Source: Reyranella humidisoli (GTDB lineage Bacteria; Pseudomonadota; Alphaproteobacteria; Reyranellales; Reyranellaceae). Taken from it: a DNA stretch of 64,000 nucleotides. The notes beneath the pieces are model-generated. The model had not been told where the DNA came from and did not search any database. It worked only from the letters and a program-made list of their open reading frames with translations. Location of the stretch: NCBI RefSeq assembly GCF_019039055.1, contig NZ_JAHOPB010000002.1, positions 558,001 to 622,000 of the forward strand, given 5' to 3'. Both the position numbers and the translations under genes were made by a program. Shown here one piece after another: positions 8,061-19,501 of this stretch. The number at the start of each line of letters is the position of its first letter. Positions within the stretch are counted from its first letter, which is position 1.

Positions 8061-8993
8061 TCAGATGGGGCGTGAGAGGGGGAGTTTGGTGCCGGCGACG
8101 GCGCGTTCTAGGACGACTTCGCGCCGGAAGCGGAACAGTTTCGCGGGCCGGCCTCGTGCCTCAGAGCTGCTGGCACCCGTCGGCTCGACCAGGCCCTGCT
8201 GGTCGATGAGGCGGCGGAAGTTCTGCTTGTGCATCGGCCGGCCTGCCAGCGCTTCGACTGCGCGCTGGAGCTGCAGCAGCGTGAATTCGGGCGGCATCAG
8301 CTCGAAGAAGACCGGCCGGTATTTGATCTTGGCCCTGAGCCGCGCGATGCCGGTGGCGAGGATCCGGCGATGGTCGTGGCGCATCGGCATGCCGGGCACG
8401 GGATCGGCCCCGGCTGACTTCGCCTCGGGTACGAGGCCCGCCTCGTAGAGCAGCTCGTAGCGCTGGAGGACCAGGTCCTCGTTCCAGTTCTCCAGCCCGT
8501 CACCGAAGGTCATCTCGATCCGTTGCTGCCGCTCGCGCCGGCTCGCCGGGTCACGGTCAGCTGCCGCCCATTTCGCGAGGTGCGGCAGGATCGATTGGGC
8601 GATCAGAGGCGAGGGACCCGTCCGCCAGTCCTCCCACGGAAAATAGCGATACCAGCTTCGCCATTCCGGATCGCGCGCGCCGGCCGACAGGCGTTCGCGG
8701 GTGAGACCTAGATAGCTGATCGACACGACGCGCTGCCGGCCGTGCGAGGCCGGGCGGTTGCGGTCGGCGAAGGTGTAGAGTTGCTCGACATAGCCGAGTG
8801 GATGATTTGTCTGCCGCTCGACCCAGGCCCGCACGCCGCTCTGCAGGGTGGGATGTTCGGTCGCGAAGGGTCCCGAAGGCAGCAGCGCGCCGTCGTCCAG
8901 CGTGAGGACCTGCGGCTGGTCTGCCGTCAGGGCGACGAGCACCGCATTGAGTTCGATGGCAACGGCGTCGGAGGTCGCGGGAGGCGGCGTCAT
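8061..8993 (-). CDS. nadQ: NadQ-type transcriptional regulator of NAD biosynthesis (Nudix-like plus winged helix)
   Basis: 310 residues from the ATG at 8993 (MTPPPATSDA); a GTG at 9011 would add six residues. The N-terminal half resembles a degenerate Nudix fold without a clear Nudix box. The C-terminal region from KIKYRPVFFELMPPEFTLLQLQRAVEAL through HKQNFRRLIDQQGLVEPTG and GRPAKLFRFR matches the winged helix of NrtR/NadQ proteins (COG4111-like). It sits directly upstream of nadA-nadC on the same strand with a palindrome between. Inference: it senses an NAD-related metabolite and represses nadAC. The link between sequence and ligand is not visible here. Confidence 0.8.
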   Translation of the reverse strand: MTPPPATSDAVAIELNAVLVALTADQPQVLTLDDGALLPSGPFATEHPTLQSGVRAWVERQTNHPLGYVEQLYTFADRNRPASHGRQRVVSISYLGLTRERLSAGARDPEWRSWYRYFPWEDWRTGPSPLIAQSILPHLAKWAAADRDPASRRERQQRIEMTFGDGLENWNEDLVLQRYELLYEAGLVPEAKSAGADPVPGMPMRHDHRRILATGIARLRAKIKYRPVFFELMPPEFTLLQLQRAVEALAGRPMHKQNFRRLIDQQGLVEPTGASSSEARGRPAKLFRFRREVVLERAVAGTKLPLSRPI

Positions 8994-9035
8994 GTCGGCC
9001 GCATTATGCACGAACGCGGGGTGACTTCGCGCCCG

Positions 9036-9629
9036 TCAACCCTTGTCCTTGCCCATCGCCGCTTTCATCAGGGCGATCGATTCCGGCATGTCCCAGTCGG
9101 CGTCGCCCTCGATGCGGCCGAGCTCGCGGCCCTTGGCGTCGACCAGGATCGAGGTCGGCAGCAGGGTGACGTCGAGTCCCTGCATCGTCTTGCGACCCTT
9201 GTCGAAGTAGATGCCGAGGTTCGCGAGCTTCTGGTCCTTGTAGAAGGGGGCGACCTTGGGCTTGGTCGGCCCGTCGATCGACAGCGGAACGATCAGGAAC
9301 TTGTCCTTCGGGAAGGCTGCCTGCAGGCGGTCGAGGCTCGGCATTTCCTTCACGCAGGGCGCACACCATGTGGCCCAGAAGTTCAGCAGCACGACCTTGC
9401 CCTTGAGGTCGCCGAGCTTCAGCGGCTTGTCGTCGGCATCCTGGATTTCGAGGTCGGGCAGGGGCTTGGGCGTCCTGGCGAGCTTGAAGCGCTCCATGGC
9501 GCCCTTGGCCATGTCGGGTTTCACGCCGGCCACGCTCGGCGTGGCGGTGGCCGGGAGCACGAGGGCCGCCAGGGTGCCGCAAAGAATGTAGCGTCGGCCG
9601 GGGAGGAAATTAGGGACAGGATGTGCCAT
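9036..9629 (-). CDS. tlpA: TlpA-family thiol:disulfide oxidoreductase
   Basis: 197 residues. The N-terminus (GRRYILCGTLAALVLPATA) is a signal peptide or membrane anchor placing the thioredoxin domain in the periplasm. The active site is WCAPC at residues 88-92, and the cis-proline region is LLPTSILVDAKGRELGR near 160. TlpA proteins keep cysteines reduced during cytochrome c oxidase (CuA) assembly and cytochrome c maturation. It diverges from argH with only 35 nt between starts, an arrangement also seen around tlpA in other alphaproteobacteria. The specific redox partner is not evident. Confidence 0.88.
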   Translation of the reverse strand: MAHPVPNFLPGRRYILCGTLAALVLPATATPSVAGVKPDMAKGAMERFKLARTPKPLPDLEIQDADDKPLKLGDLKGKVVLLNFWATWCAPCVKEMPSLDRLQAAFPKDKFLIVPLSIDGPTKPKVAPFYKDQKLANLGIYFDKGRKTMQGLDVTLLPTSILVDAKGRELGRIEGDADWDMPESIALMKAAMGKDKG

Positions 9630-9664
9630 AAGCCGCGTTCCTAAAGGATCAGTGGCTTTAATTC

Positions 9665-11101
9665 ATGGCACGGAAGAACACGACTGCGCGAGCAGCCAAT
9701 CGTCGCTCCAACACGATGTGGGGCGGCCGCTACAAGCTCGGCCCTGCGGAAATCATGGAGAAGATCAACGCCTCCATCGGTTTCGACCGCCGGCTCTACG
9801 CGCAGGATATCGCAGGCTCCGTCGCGCACTGTGACATGCTGGTGGCCCAGGGCATCCTGACGGCCAAGGACGGCCGCGCCATCAAGCGTGGCCTCGCCCA
9901 GGTCAAGGCCGAGATCGAGAGCGGCAAGTTCAAGTTCTCGACCAAGCTCGAGGACATCCATTTCAACGTCGAGCAGCGGCTGACCGACATCATCGGCCCA
10001 GCCGGCGGCCGCCTGCACACGGCGCGCTCGCGCAACGACCAGATCGCGCTCGACGTGCGCCTGTGGGTGCGCGACACGATCGACAAGGTCGAGCTGATGT
10101 TGCGCGACCTGCAGGCCGCGCTGATCGACCGCGCCGACCAGTATTCCTCGACGATCATGCCGGGCTTCACCCATCTGCAGACCGCCCAGCCGATCACCTT
10201 CGGCCATCACCTGATGGCCTATGTCGAGATGTTCGGCCGCGACCGCAGCCGCTTCGCCGACTGCCGGGCGCGCCTCAACGAATCGCCTCTCGGGGCCGCG
10301 GCGCTGGCCGGCTCGCCGCATCCGATCGATCCGCGCAAGACCGCGAAGGCGCTGGGCTTCGAGCGCCCGATGGCCAACTCGCTCGATGCCGTGTCCGACC
10401 GCGACTACGTGATCGAATTCATCTCCGCGGCCTCGACGACCGCCGTCCACCTGTCGCGCCTCTCCGAGGAGATCGTGATCTGGTGCTCCGCGCCGTTCCG
10501 CTTCATCTCGCTGTCGGATGCCTTCACGACCGGCAGCTCGATCATGCCGCAGAAGCGCAACCCGGATGCCGCCGAGCTGACACGCGCCAAGGTCGGCCGC
10601 ATCGTCGGTGCCTTCGTGGCGCTCTGCACCATCCTGAAGGGCCTGCCGCTGACCTACGGCAAGGACATGCAGGAGGACAAGGAGCCGCTGTTCGACGCCG
10701 CCGACTCGCTGGAGCTGGGCATCGCGGCGATGACCGGCATGATCCGCGACCTCAAGGCGAACCCTGAGCGCATGCGCGCGGTCGCCTCGGCCGACTACTC
10801 CGTGGCGACCGATCTCGCCGACTGGCTGGTCCGCAAGGTCGGCCTGCCGTTCCGCCAGGCCCATCACGTGACCGGCCGCCTGGTCGGGATCGCCGCCGAC
10901 AAGGGCATCGACCTCGACAAGCTGTCGCTTGAGGAGATGCAGGCGGTCGAACCGAAGATCGACCGCAGCGTCTATCGCGTGCTGACGGTCGAGGCTTCGG
11001 TCAACGCCCGCAAGAGCCTGGGCGGCACCGCGCCGGCGAACGTCGTGCGCGCCGTCGCCGACGCGCGTCGCCGCTTCCTCGACAAGACCGGGGGCCGCTG
11101 A
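9665..11101 (+). CDS. argH: Argininosuccinate lyase
   Basis: 478 residues from the ATG at 9665; the conserved core begins [10 protein letters not shown] 17 codons later, so a start at 9716 is also possible. It cleaves argininosuccinate to arginine and fumarate. Key segments are [10 protein letters not shown], the TARSRNDQ motif near residue 119, [17 protein letters not shown], and the superfamily signature [12 protein letters not shown] near residue 290 with the catalytic serine. lysA starts two bases after its stop. Length and motifs are normal. Confidence 0.97.
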   Translation: MARKNTTARAANRRSNTMWGGRYKLGPAEIMEKINASIGFDRRLYAQDIAGSVAHCDMLVAQGILTAKDGRAIKRGLAQVKAEIESGKFKFSTKLEDIHFNVEQRLTDIIGPAGGRLHTARSRNDQIALDVRLWVRDTIDKVELMLRDLQAALIDRADQYSSTIMPGFTHLQTAQPITFGHHLMAYVEMFGRDRSRFADCRARLNESPLGAAALAGSPHPIDPRKTAKALGFERPMANSLDAVSDRDYVIEFISAASTTAVHLSRLSEEIVIWCSAPFRFISLSDAFTTGSSIMPQKRNPDAAELTRAKVGRIVGAFVALCTILKGLPLTYGKDMQEDKEPLFDAADSLELGIAAMTGMIRDLKANPERMRAVASADYSVATDLADWLVRKVGLPFRQAHHVTGRLVGIAADKGIDLDKLSLEEMQAVEPKIDRSVYRVLTVEASVNARKSLGGTAPANVVRAVADARRRFLDKTGGR

Positions 11102-11103
11102 CG

Positions 11104-12378
11104 ATGAGCTTCTTCAGCTACAAGGACGGCGAGATGTACGCCGAGGGCGTTACGCTGGCCGCCATCGCCGCGCAGGTCGGCACGCCGTTCTACTGCTATT
11201 CGGCCGCCGCGCTGCGCGCCGGCTGGAAGGAGTTCGCCGACGGCATCAAGGGCATGAACGCCAGCGTCGCCTACGCGATGAAGGCCAACAGCAGCCAGGC
11301 CGTCATCCGCCTGTTCGGCGAGATGGGGGCGGGCGCCGATATCGTGTCGGTGGGCGAGATGAAGCGGGCTCTGGCGGCTGGCATCCCGGCCAGGCGCATC
11401 ATTTATTCCGGCGTCGGCAAGAAGGCGTCGGAATTGATGGCCGCGCTCGAAGCCGGCATCGGCCAGATCAACGTCGAAAGCTCGGCCGAGCTCGAGACGT
11501 TGAACGCCGTGGCGGGACAGCTCGGCCTCAAGGCCGACATCACGATCCGCGTGAACCCGGACGTCGACGCCAAGACGCACGCCAAGATCACGACCGGCCG
11601 CAAGGAGAACAAGTTCGGCATCGACATCGACCTGGCGCGCGAGGCCTTCGGGCTGGCCGGTCGGCTGCCGAACCTGAACGTCGTCGGTGTGGCGATGCAC
11701 ATCGGCTCGCAGCTCACCTCGCTCACGCCCTATCGCGATGCGATCGTGCGGGTCCGAGAGCTGATCGGGCAGCTCCGCCAGGATGGCCATTCGATCGACC
11801 GCTTCGACATCGGCGGCGGCCTGGGGATTGTTTACGCCGACGAGAAGCCGCCCTCGATCGCCGACTTCATGGCGGTCGTGGCGCGCGAGACCGAAGGCCT
11901 GGGCTGCGAACTGTCCTTCGAGCCGGGCCGCCGGCTGGTGGGCGAGGCAGGCGTGCTGGTGGGCGAGGTGATCCTCGTGAAGCCCGGCTCCGCCAAGACT
12001 TTCGTCATCGTGGATGCGGCGATGAACGACCTGATCCGGCCGACCCTCTACGAGGCGTGGCACGATATCCTGCCGGTCCGGCAGCCACGCCCCGATGCCG
12101 CCACGATCCGTTGCGACATTGTCGGTCCCATCTGCGAGTCCGGCGACTTCCTCGCGCAGAATCGTGATCTGCCGCCGCTGGTTGCCGGAGACCTCGTCAT
12201 GATACGCTCGGCGGGCGCTTATGGGGCGGTGATGGCGTCGAGCTACAACAGCCGGCCGCTGGCGCCCGAGGTGATGGTGGATGGCACGAGGTTTGCGGTT
12301 ACGCGACCGAGGCCCACCGTTGAGGACATGATCTCCGCAGAGCGGCTCCCGCCCTGGATGGAGCCGACAAAGGCCTAA
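11104..12378 (+). CDS. lysA: Diaminopimelate decarboxylase
   Basis: 424 residues. This PLP enzyme makes lysine from meso-diaminopimelate. The PLP lysine is K60 in YAMKANS; the glycine-rich phosphate-binding segment is DIGGGLGIVY, and the C-terminal active-site motif is GPICESGDFLA. SRP-type decarboxylase fold IV is complete. It is spaced 2 nt from argH. In many alphaproteobacteria a small lipoprotein gene sits between argH and lysA; none is present here. The TIGR02302 gene follows 13 nt downstream. Confidence 0.97.
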   Translation: MSFFSYKDGEMYAEGVTLAAIAAQVGTPFYCYSAAALRAGWKEFADGIKGMNASVAYAMKANSSQAVIRLFGEMGAGADIVSVGEMKRALAAGIPARRIIYSGVGKKASELMAALEAGIGQINVESSAELETLNAVAGQLGLKADITIRVNPDVDAKTHAKITTGRKENKFGIDIDLAREAFGLAGRLPNLNVVGVAMHIGSQLTSLTPYRDAIVRVRELIGQLRQDGHSIDRFDIGGGLGIVYADEKPPSIADFMAVVARETEGLGCELSFEPGRRLVGEAGVLVGEVILVKPGSAKTFVIVDAAMNDLIRPTLYEAWHDILPVRQPRPDAATIRCDIVGPICESGDFLAQNRDLPPLVAGDLVMIRSAGAYGAVMASSYNSRPLAPEVMVDGTRFAVTRPRPTVEDMISAERLPPWMEPTKA

Positions 12379-12391
12379 CGAAAGGACGTCG

Positions 12392-14998
<2,607 letters not shown>

Positions 14999-15083
14999 TC
15001 TTCTCTGGATTCGATGTAAAAAATCAGCCCGAGCGGAGTCGCGCGCAGGACGACGGACATTGGTTCGTCCGCGTGGGGCCGAT

Positions 15084-15641
15084 TTACCCGGCCGTCTTCT
15101 CGACCACCCCAATGTAGGGCAGTCCGCGGAAGCGGTGGGCCCAGTCGAGGCCGTAGCCTACGAGAAATTCGTCGCCGGCCTCGAAGCCCACGAAGTCGGC
15201 GGCCAGTGCGGTTCGACGCTTGGCCGGCTTGTCGAGCAGGGTGCAGATCGACACGCGCCGCGCACCGCGTTCTTCCAGCAGCTTCTTGGCGAAACTGAGC
15301 GTCAGGCCGGATTCCAGAATGTCGTCGACCAGCAGCACGTCGCGTCCGCGCACGTCGTCGACGATGTCACGCACGATGCGGACGTTGCCGCTCGTCTCGG
15401 TCCCGCTGCCGTAGCTGGAGAGCGTGAGGAAATCCATCGACCAGTCGGCCCCGGCGCGGCTCAGCGCCCGGATCAGGTCGGCCGCGAAGACGAAGCTGCC
15501 CTTCAGGACGGACACGACCAGAGTGTCCGGTTCAAGCTTGCCGGCAAGGTCGGTGGCCATCTCCTCGACGCGCGAGGCGATCTCGGCGGCGGAGAAGCGA
15601 ATGGAGACGATGGGGCGGTCGGGGGGAGTGCGATCGGGCAT
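15084..15641 (-). CDS. hpt: Hypoxanthine phosphoribosyltransferase
   Basis: 185 residues. It salvages hypoxanthine and guanine with PRPP. The PRPP loop VLLVDDILESGLTL is at residues 102-115, the flexible-loop region LTLSSYGSGTE at about 72-82, and the purine-contact segment DFVGFEAGDEFLVGYGLDW near the C-terminus. Its start overlaps the stop of the zinc-ribbon gene by a single base (TGATG), implying coupled translation. The 85-nt gap to the TIGR02302 stop on the other strand shows no convincing terminator. Confidence 0.94.
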   Translation of the reverse strand: MPDRTPPDRPIVSIRFSAAEIASRVEEMATDLAGKLEPDTLVVSVLKGSFVFAADLIRALSRAGADWSMDFLTLSSYGSGTETSGNVRIVRDIVDDVRGRDVLLVDDILESGLTLSFAKKLLEERGARRVSICTLLDKPAKRRTALAADFVGFEAGDEFLVGYGLDWAHRFRGLPYIGVVEKTAG

Positions 15642-16306
15642 CAGTCAACGGTCGGTATGATGTTGGTTGCCCCGGCAGGGGGCTCGTCCAGGGGCAGCTT
15701 GAAGCTCATGCGGGCGCCCGGTGGGATCGGTCCCTCGATCAGCGGCATCACGCGCTCGGCCAGGATCTCGTTGCCCGCCCGGAAGACCAGCTTCAACCGG
15801 CTGGTCGAGCCGGGCGCCGTACCGGTGTTCACCAGTTCGCCCTGGACGACGTAGCGCCCGTCGATCAGGTCGATCTTCGTGGCGGCCATGTCGATGCCGA
15901 CTTGCGGTCGCGCCGGCGCCGCGGCAGCGCCCTTCGGATGAAGCAGGGTGCGCCACGATTCGGGCAGGCGGGCCTTGATCTCGGCCCGATATGCGTAGCC
16001 CGCACCGCCGAACAGCACGGAAAATACGATCACGAAGGCGATCCACGTGCCCCAGTTGCTTTTTCTCGGAGGCGGTGTCGTCAGCGCCGGCAGGCCGGCG
16101 CCGGGCGTGGAGGGACGGATGACGAAGTCCGGAACGGCGGCAGCCGATGCTTCGCTGTCGGCGGGCGCTGCTGCTGGCATCGGCGCGGCCGGCTCCTGGA
16201 ACCAGCGATGATTGCACCGGACGCACTGGACGGTCCGGCCGGACGGACCGATCGCCGCCGGATCGACGGCATAACGGGTGCCGCAGTTTGAACAGGTTAC
16301 TTGCAT
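15641..16306 (-). CDS. Zinc-ribbon (MJ0042-type) membrane protein with DUF3426-like C-terminus
   Basis: 221 residues from the ATG at 16306 (MQVTCSNCGTRY). Two CxxC pairs, CSNC at residues 5-8 and CVRC near 29-32, form the MJ0042 zinc finger. A Pro/Ala-rich linker follows, then one transmembrane helix around residues 88-108 (WIAFVIVFSVLFGGAGYAY), then a C-terminal domain with GRYVVQGELVNTG and PPGARMSFKLPLDEPP, typical of DUF3426 proteins. The topology is N-in with a cytoplasmic zinc finger. Biochemical function is unknown. It precedes hpt with a one-base overlap. Confidence 0.85.
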   Translation of the reverse strand: MQVTCSNCGTRYAVDPAAIGPSGRTVQCVRCNHRWFQEPAAPMPAAAPADSEASAAAVPDFVIRPSTPGAGLPALTTPPPRKSNWGTWIAFVIVFSVLFGGAGYAYRAEIKARLPESWRTLLHPKGAAAAPARPQVGIDMAATKIDLIDGRYVVQGELVNTGTAPGSTSRLKLVFRAGNEILAERVMPLIEGPIPPGARMSFKLPLDEPPAGATNIIPTVD

Positions 16307-16405
16307 GATGAGCGGGGTATACCCCACCAGATGTGCTTTGCGAGCGGACACTAGGCCACTAAAACTTGGCATACAAGCAACACGTCGTTCACGCATACAA
16401 TTGAA

Positions 16406-17140
16406 ATGATTGGCCTCGGGCTGCGCTCGTTCTTCTTCAACGTCGGCTGGTATGCCGGGACGACGATCATCGCCATCGTCGGCTCGCCGATCCTGCTGAT
16501 GCCACGGCGATTCGTGGTCGCCTGGTCGCTCTTCTGGATCGACTTCTGCCTGTGGTGGCTGCGGATCACCTGCCGGTTGGCGCATCGCGTAGGCGGGCTG
16601 GAGAACATGCCGGCCGGTCCGGTCATCTTCGCCTGCAAGCACCAGTCGTCGTGGGAGACGCTGGCTTTCTCCCGCCTGTTTCCCGGCGCGGCGACGGTGA
16701 TGAAGCGCGAACTGGTGCTGATCCCCGTCGTCGGCTGGGCGATGGCGCGGGTAGGCAACATCGCCGTCGAACGCGGCGACGGCTCAAAGGCGCTGCGCGG
16801 GCTGGTGAAACAGGCGAGGGCGACGCTGGCCGAGGGCCGGTCGATCCTGATCTTCCCGGAAGGCACGCGCGTGGCGGTGGGCGACGAGCGGCCCTACCAG
16901 GTGGGCACGGCGGCGCTCTATCGGCAACTCGGCGTGCCGGTCGTGCCGGTCGCGCTCAATTCCGGCCTGTTCTGGGGACGGCGCAAGTTCATCAAGCGGC
17001 CCGGCGTGATCGATGTCGAAATCCTGCCGGCCATCCCGCCGGGCCTCAGCCGGGACGTCTTCATGACCACCCTGCGCGAGCGGATCGAAGGCGCCACGAA
17101 CCGGCTCGTTGCTGCAGCCCGTGAAGGCGAACAAAAATAG
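16406..17140 (+). CDS. plsC: 1-acyl-sn-glycerol-3-phosphate acyltransferase (PlsC family)
   Basis: 244 residues. It acylates lysophosphatidic acid or a related lysolipid. The catalytic HX4D/E motif appears as HQSSWE at residues 79-84, with Glu in place of Asp, a common variant in this group. FPEGTR is at residues 150-155. An N-terminal hydrophobic helix (residues about 8-32) and a second near 38-55 anchor it in the inner membrane. No strong ribosome-binding site precedes the ATG; a TACAAT box ends 5 nt upstream. It diverges from the zinc-ribbon gene. It could act on ornithine lipids instead. Confidence 0.88.
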   Translation: MIGLGLRSFFFNVGWYAGTTIIAIVGSPILLMPRRFVVAWSLFWIDFCLWWLRITCRLAHRVGGLENMPAGPVIFACKHQSSWETLAFSRLFPGAATVMKRELVLIPVVGWAMARVGNIAVERGDGSKALRGLVKQARATLAEGRSILIFPEGTRVAVGDERPYQVGTAALYRQLGVPVVPVALNSGLFWGRRKFIKRPGVIDVEILPAIPPGLSRDVFMTTLRERIEGATNRLVAAAREGEQK

Positions 17141-17149
17141 AACAATCTG

Positions 17150-17178
17150 TTGATATCGTCCGGCCTTGGGCCTAACTT
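17150..17178 (+). promoter_or_regulatory. Candidate nrdJ promoter (leaderless arrangement)
   Basis: TTGATA at 17150-17155 and TAACTT at 17173-17178 are separated by 17 nt, putting the predicted start site at or within a base or two of the nrdJ ATG at 17185. No Shine-Dalgarno sequence is present in the 44-nt gap. The -10 is weak, so confidence is modest. Confidence 0.35.
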
Positions 17179-17184
17179 TTCCCG

Positions 17185-19497
17185 ATGGATTGGGCTCCGG
17201 TCTCCCAGCGCATCTGGGACATGAAATACCGCTTCAAGAATGACGCGGACCTCGAAGCGACCTGGTGGCGGGTGGCGCGGGCGCTGGCGGCGCCGGAGCG
17301 CGATCCCGAGCTTTGGGCCGGGCGCTTCCACGAGGCACTGTCGGGCTTCAAGTTCCTTCCGGCCGGCCGGGTGATCGCGGGCGCCGGCACGGGCCGCAGC
17401 GTCACCCTCTTCAACTGCTTCGTGATGGGTACGATCCCCGACGACATGTCGGGCATCTTCGAGAGCCTGCGCGAGGCGGCCCTCACGATGCAGCAGGGCG
17501 GCGGCATCGGGCACGATTTCTCCAGCCTGCGGCCGCAGGGTGCGCCGGTGATAGGGGTGGGCGCGGACGCGTCCGGTCCCTTGTCCTTCATGGACGTCTG
17601 GGACGCGATGTGCCGAACGATCATGAGCGCGGGCTCCCGTCGCGGCGCCATGATGGCGACCCTGCGCTGCGACCATCCCGACATCGAGGCCTTCATCGAC
17701 GCCAAGCGCGATCCCAAGCGCCTGCGCATGTTCAACGTCTCGGTGCTGGTCACCGACGACTTCATGAAAGCGGTCGAGAACGACGCCGACTGGCCGCTGG
17801 TGTTCGGCGGCAGGACGTTCAGGACAGTGAAGGCCACGGCGCTGTGGGAGCGCATCATGCGCGCGACCTACGATGTCGCCGAGCCCGGCGTCATCTTCAT
17901 CGATCGCGTGAACCGGCGGAACAACCTGCGTTACTGCGAGAGCATCCAGGCTACGAATCCTTGCGGCGAACAGCCCTTGCCCCCGTACGGCGCCTGCCTG
18001 CTGGGGTCGATCAACCTCGCCACGCTGGTGAAGGCGCCGTTCACGCCGCAGGCCGAGCTGGACATGGAGGCGCTGGAGCGGCTGGTGCCGCTCGCGGTGC
18101 GCATGCTCGACAATGTGATCGACGTGTCGCGCTTCCCGCTGCCGCAGCAGGAAAAGGAGGCCAAGGCCAAGCGCCGCATCGGCCTCGGCGTGACGGGCCT
18201 CGCCGATGCGCTGATTTTCTGCGGCGTGCGATATGGTTCGCCCGAAGCGGTGCGTCTGACGCGCGAATGGCTGGGGGCCGTGCAGCGCCTTTCCTACCTG
18301 GCGTCGGCGGACATCGCCGCCGAAAAGGGCAGCTTCCCACTTTACGATCGCGGGAAGTATCTCGCGGGAGAGACGATCAAGGCGCTGCCCGAGGAGGCGC
18401 GGTCGGCGATCGGCCGCTACGGCATCCGCAACGCGCTGCTGAACTCGATCGCGCCCACCGGCACGATTTCCTTGCTGGCCGACAATGTCTCGTCCGGCAT
18501 CGAGCCGGTCTTCGCCTTCAGCTACGTGCGTCATGTGCTGCAGCCCGACGGCACGAAGCGCGAGGAGAGCGTCGACGACTATGCCTTCCGCGCCTGGCGC
18601 GACGCCAGGGGCAACGAGGCGCCGCCGTCGGACGTCTTCGTCGACGCCCAGACGCTGACGCCCGCCGACCATCTCGCGATGCAGGCGGCGGCACAGGACT
18701 ATGTCGACAGCTCGATCTCGAAGACCATCAACCTGCCGCGCGACATCGCCTTCGAGGCCTTCAAGGGTGTCTACGAGGAGGCCTATGCGCAGGGCTGCAA
18801 GGGCTGCACGACCTACCGGCCCAACGACGTGACGGGCGCAGTACTCGAAGTGAAGCCGGCCCAGACCGCGCCGGTGGAAGCACAGCCGCGTGCGCTGGTG
18901 CCGGCCACCGACGAAAGTGGCGTCGTCTACATCGCCCAGCCGCTCGACCGGCCGCAGGACCTGCCGGGCCGGACCTACAAGATCAAATGGCCGGGCAGCG
19001 ACCATGCCATCTACATCACCATCAACGACCTGATGCAGGATGGACGGCGGCGACCGTTCGAGATCTTCATCAATTCCAAGAACATGGAGCACTACGCCTG
19101 GACGGTGGCGCTGACGCGCATGATCTCGGCGGTATTCCGCCGTGGCGGCGACATCTCGTTCATCGTCGAGGAGCTGAAAGCGGTGTTCGATCCGCGCGGC
19201 GGGCAGTGGATGGAAGGTCGCTACGTGCCCTCGCTGCTGGCCGCGATCGGTGGCGTTATCGAGCGCCATCTGGTCGAGATCGGCTTCCTGGCGCCGTCGG
19301 AGTCGCCGCGCCTGATCGATGCCGCCGAGGAGCGCATGCGCGCCGCCGCCAACGGTGGCGAGGGCCTGCGCGAGCCGCCGGTCTCGGCCAGCTCGGCCAA
19401 GACGATGGGTCAGTGTCCCAACTGCGGCGCGGCGGCGCTCAGCCATCAGGAAGGCTGCGACGTCTGTCTGAATTGCGGCTACTCGCGTTGCGGTTAG
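17185..19497 (+). CDS. nrdJ: Adenosylcobalamin-dependent (class II) ribonucleoside-diphosphate reductase
   Basis: 770 residues. It reduces ribonucleotides to deoxyribonucleotides with an adenosylcobalamin-derived radical, so needs no oxygen. Evidence includes the active-site segment NPCGEQPLPPYGACLLGSINL near residue 257 (only short parts shown: NPCGEQPL), the dimetal-free radical-domain motif TNPCGE, the redox cysteines NCFVMG near 73, and a C-terminal TSCPD-like domain (about 590-690) followed by a CPNC...CLNC zinc-ribbon tail. The architecture matches the TIGR02504 NrdJ type. It depends on the cobalamin adenosyltransferase at the left edge. No class I reductase is in this window. Confidence 0.95.
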   Translation: MDWAPVSQRIWDMKYRFKNDADLEATWWRVARALAAPERDPELWAGRFHEALSGFKFLPAGRVIAGAGTGRSVTLFNCFVMGTIPDDMSGIFESLREAALTMQQGGGIGHDFSSLRPQGAPVIGVGADASGPLSFMDVWDAMCRTIMSAGSRRGAMMATLRCDHPDIEAFIDAKRDPKRLRMFNVSVLVTDDFMKAVENDADWPLVFGGRTFRTVKATALWERIMRATYDVAEPGVIFIDRVNRRNNLRYCESIQATNPCGEQPLPPYGACLLGSINLATLVKAPFTPQAELDMEALERLVPLAVRMLDNVIDVSRFPLPQQEKEAKAKRRIGLGVTGLADALIFCGVRYGSPEAVRLTREWLGAVQRLSYLASADIAAEKGSFPLYDRGKYLAGETIKALPEEARSAIGRYGIRNALLNSIAPTGTISLLADNVSSGIEPVFAFSYVRHVLQPDGTKREESVDDYAFRAWRDARGNEAPPSDVFVDAQTLTPADHLAMQAAAQDYVDSSISKTINLPRDIAFEAFKGVYEEAYAQGCKGCTTYRPNDVTGAVLEVKPAQTAPVEAQPRALVPATDESGVVYIAQPLDRPQDLPGRTYKIKWPGSDHAIYITINDLMQDGRRRPFEIFINSKNMEHYAWTVALTRMISAVFRRGGDISFIVEELKAVFDPRGGQWMEGRYVPSLLAAIGGVIERHLVEIGFLAPSESPRLIDAAEERMRAAANGGEGLREPPVSASSAKTMGQCPNCGAAALSHQEGCDVCLNCGYSRCG

Positions 19498-19501
19498 CCC
19501 A

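Noticed and set aside
17141..17184. Possible cobalamin riboswitch upstream of nrdJ
   Set aside because: The 44-nt gap is far too short for a B12 riboswitch and no B12-box-like element is visible; the 156-nt gap before etfB shows none either.
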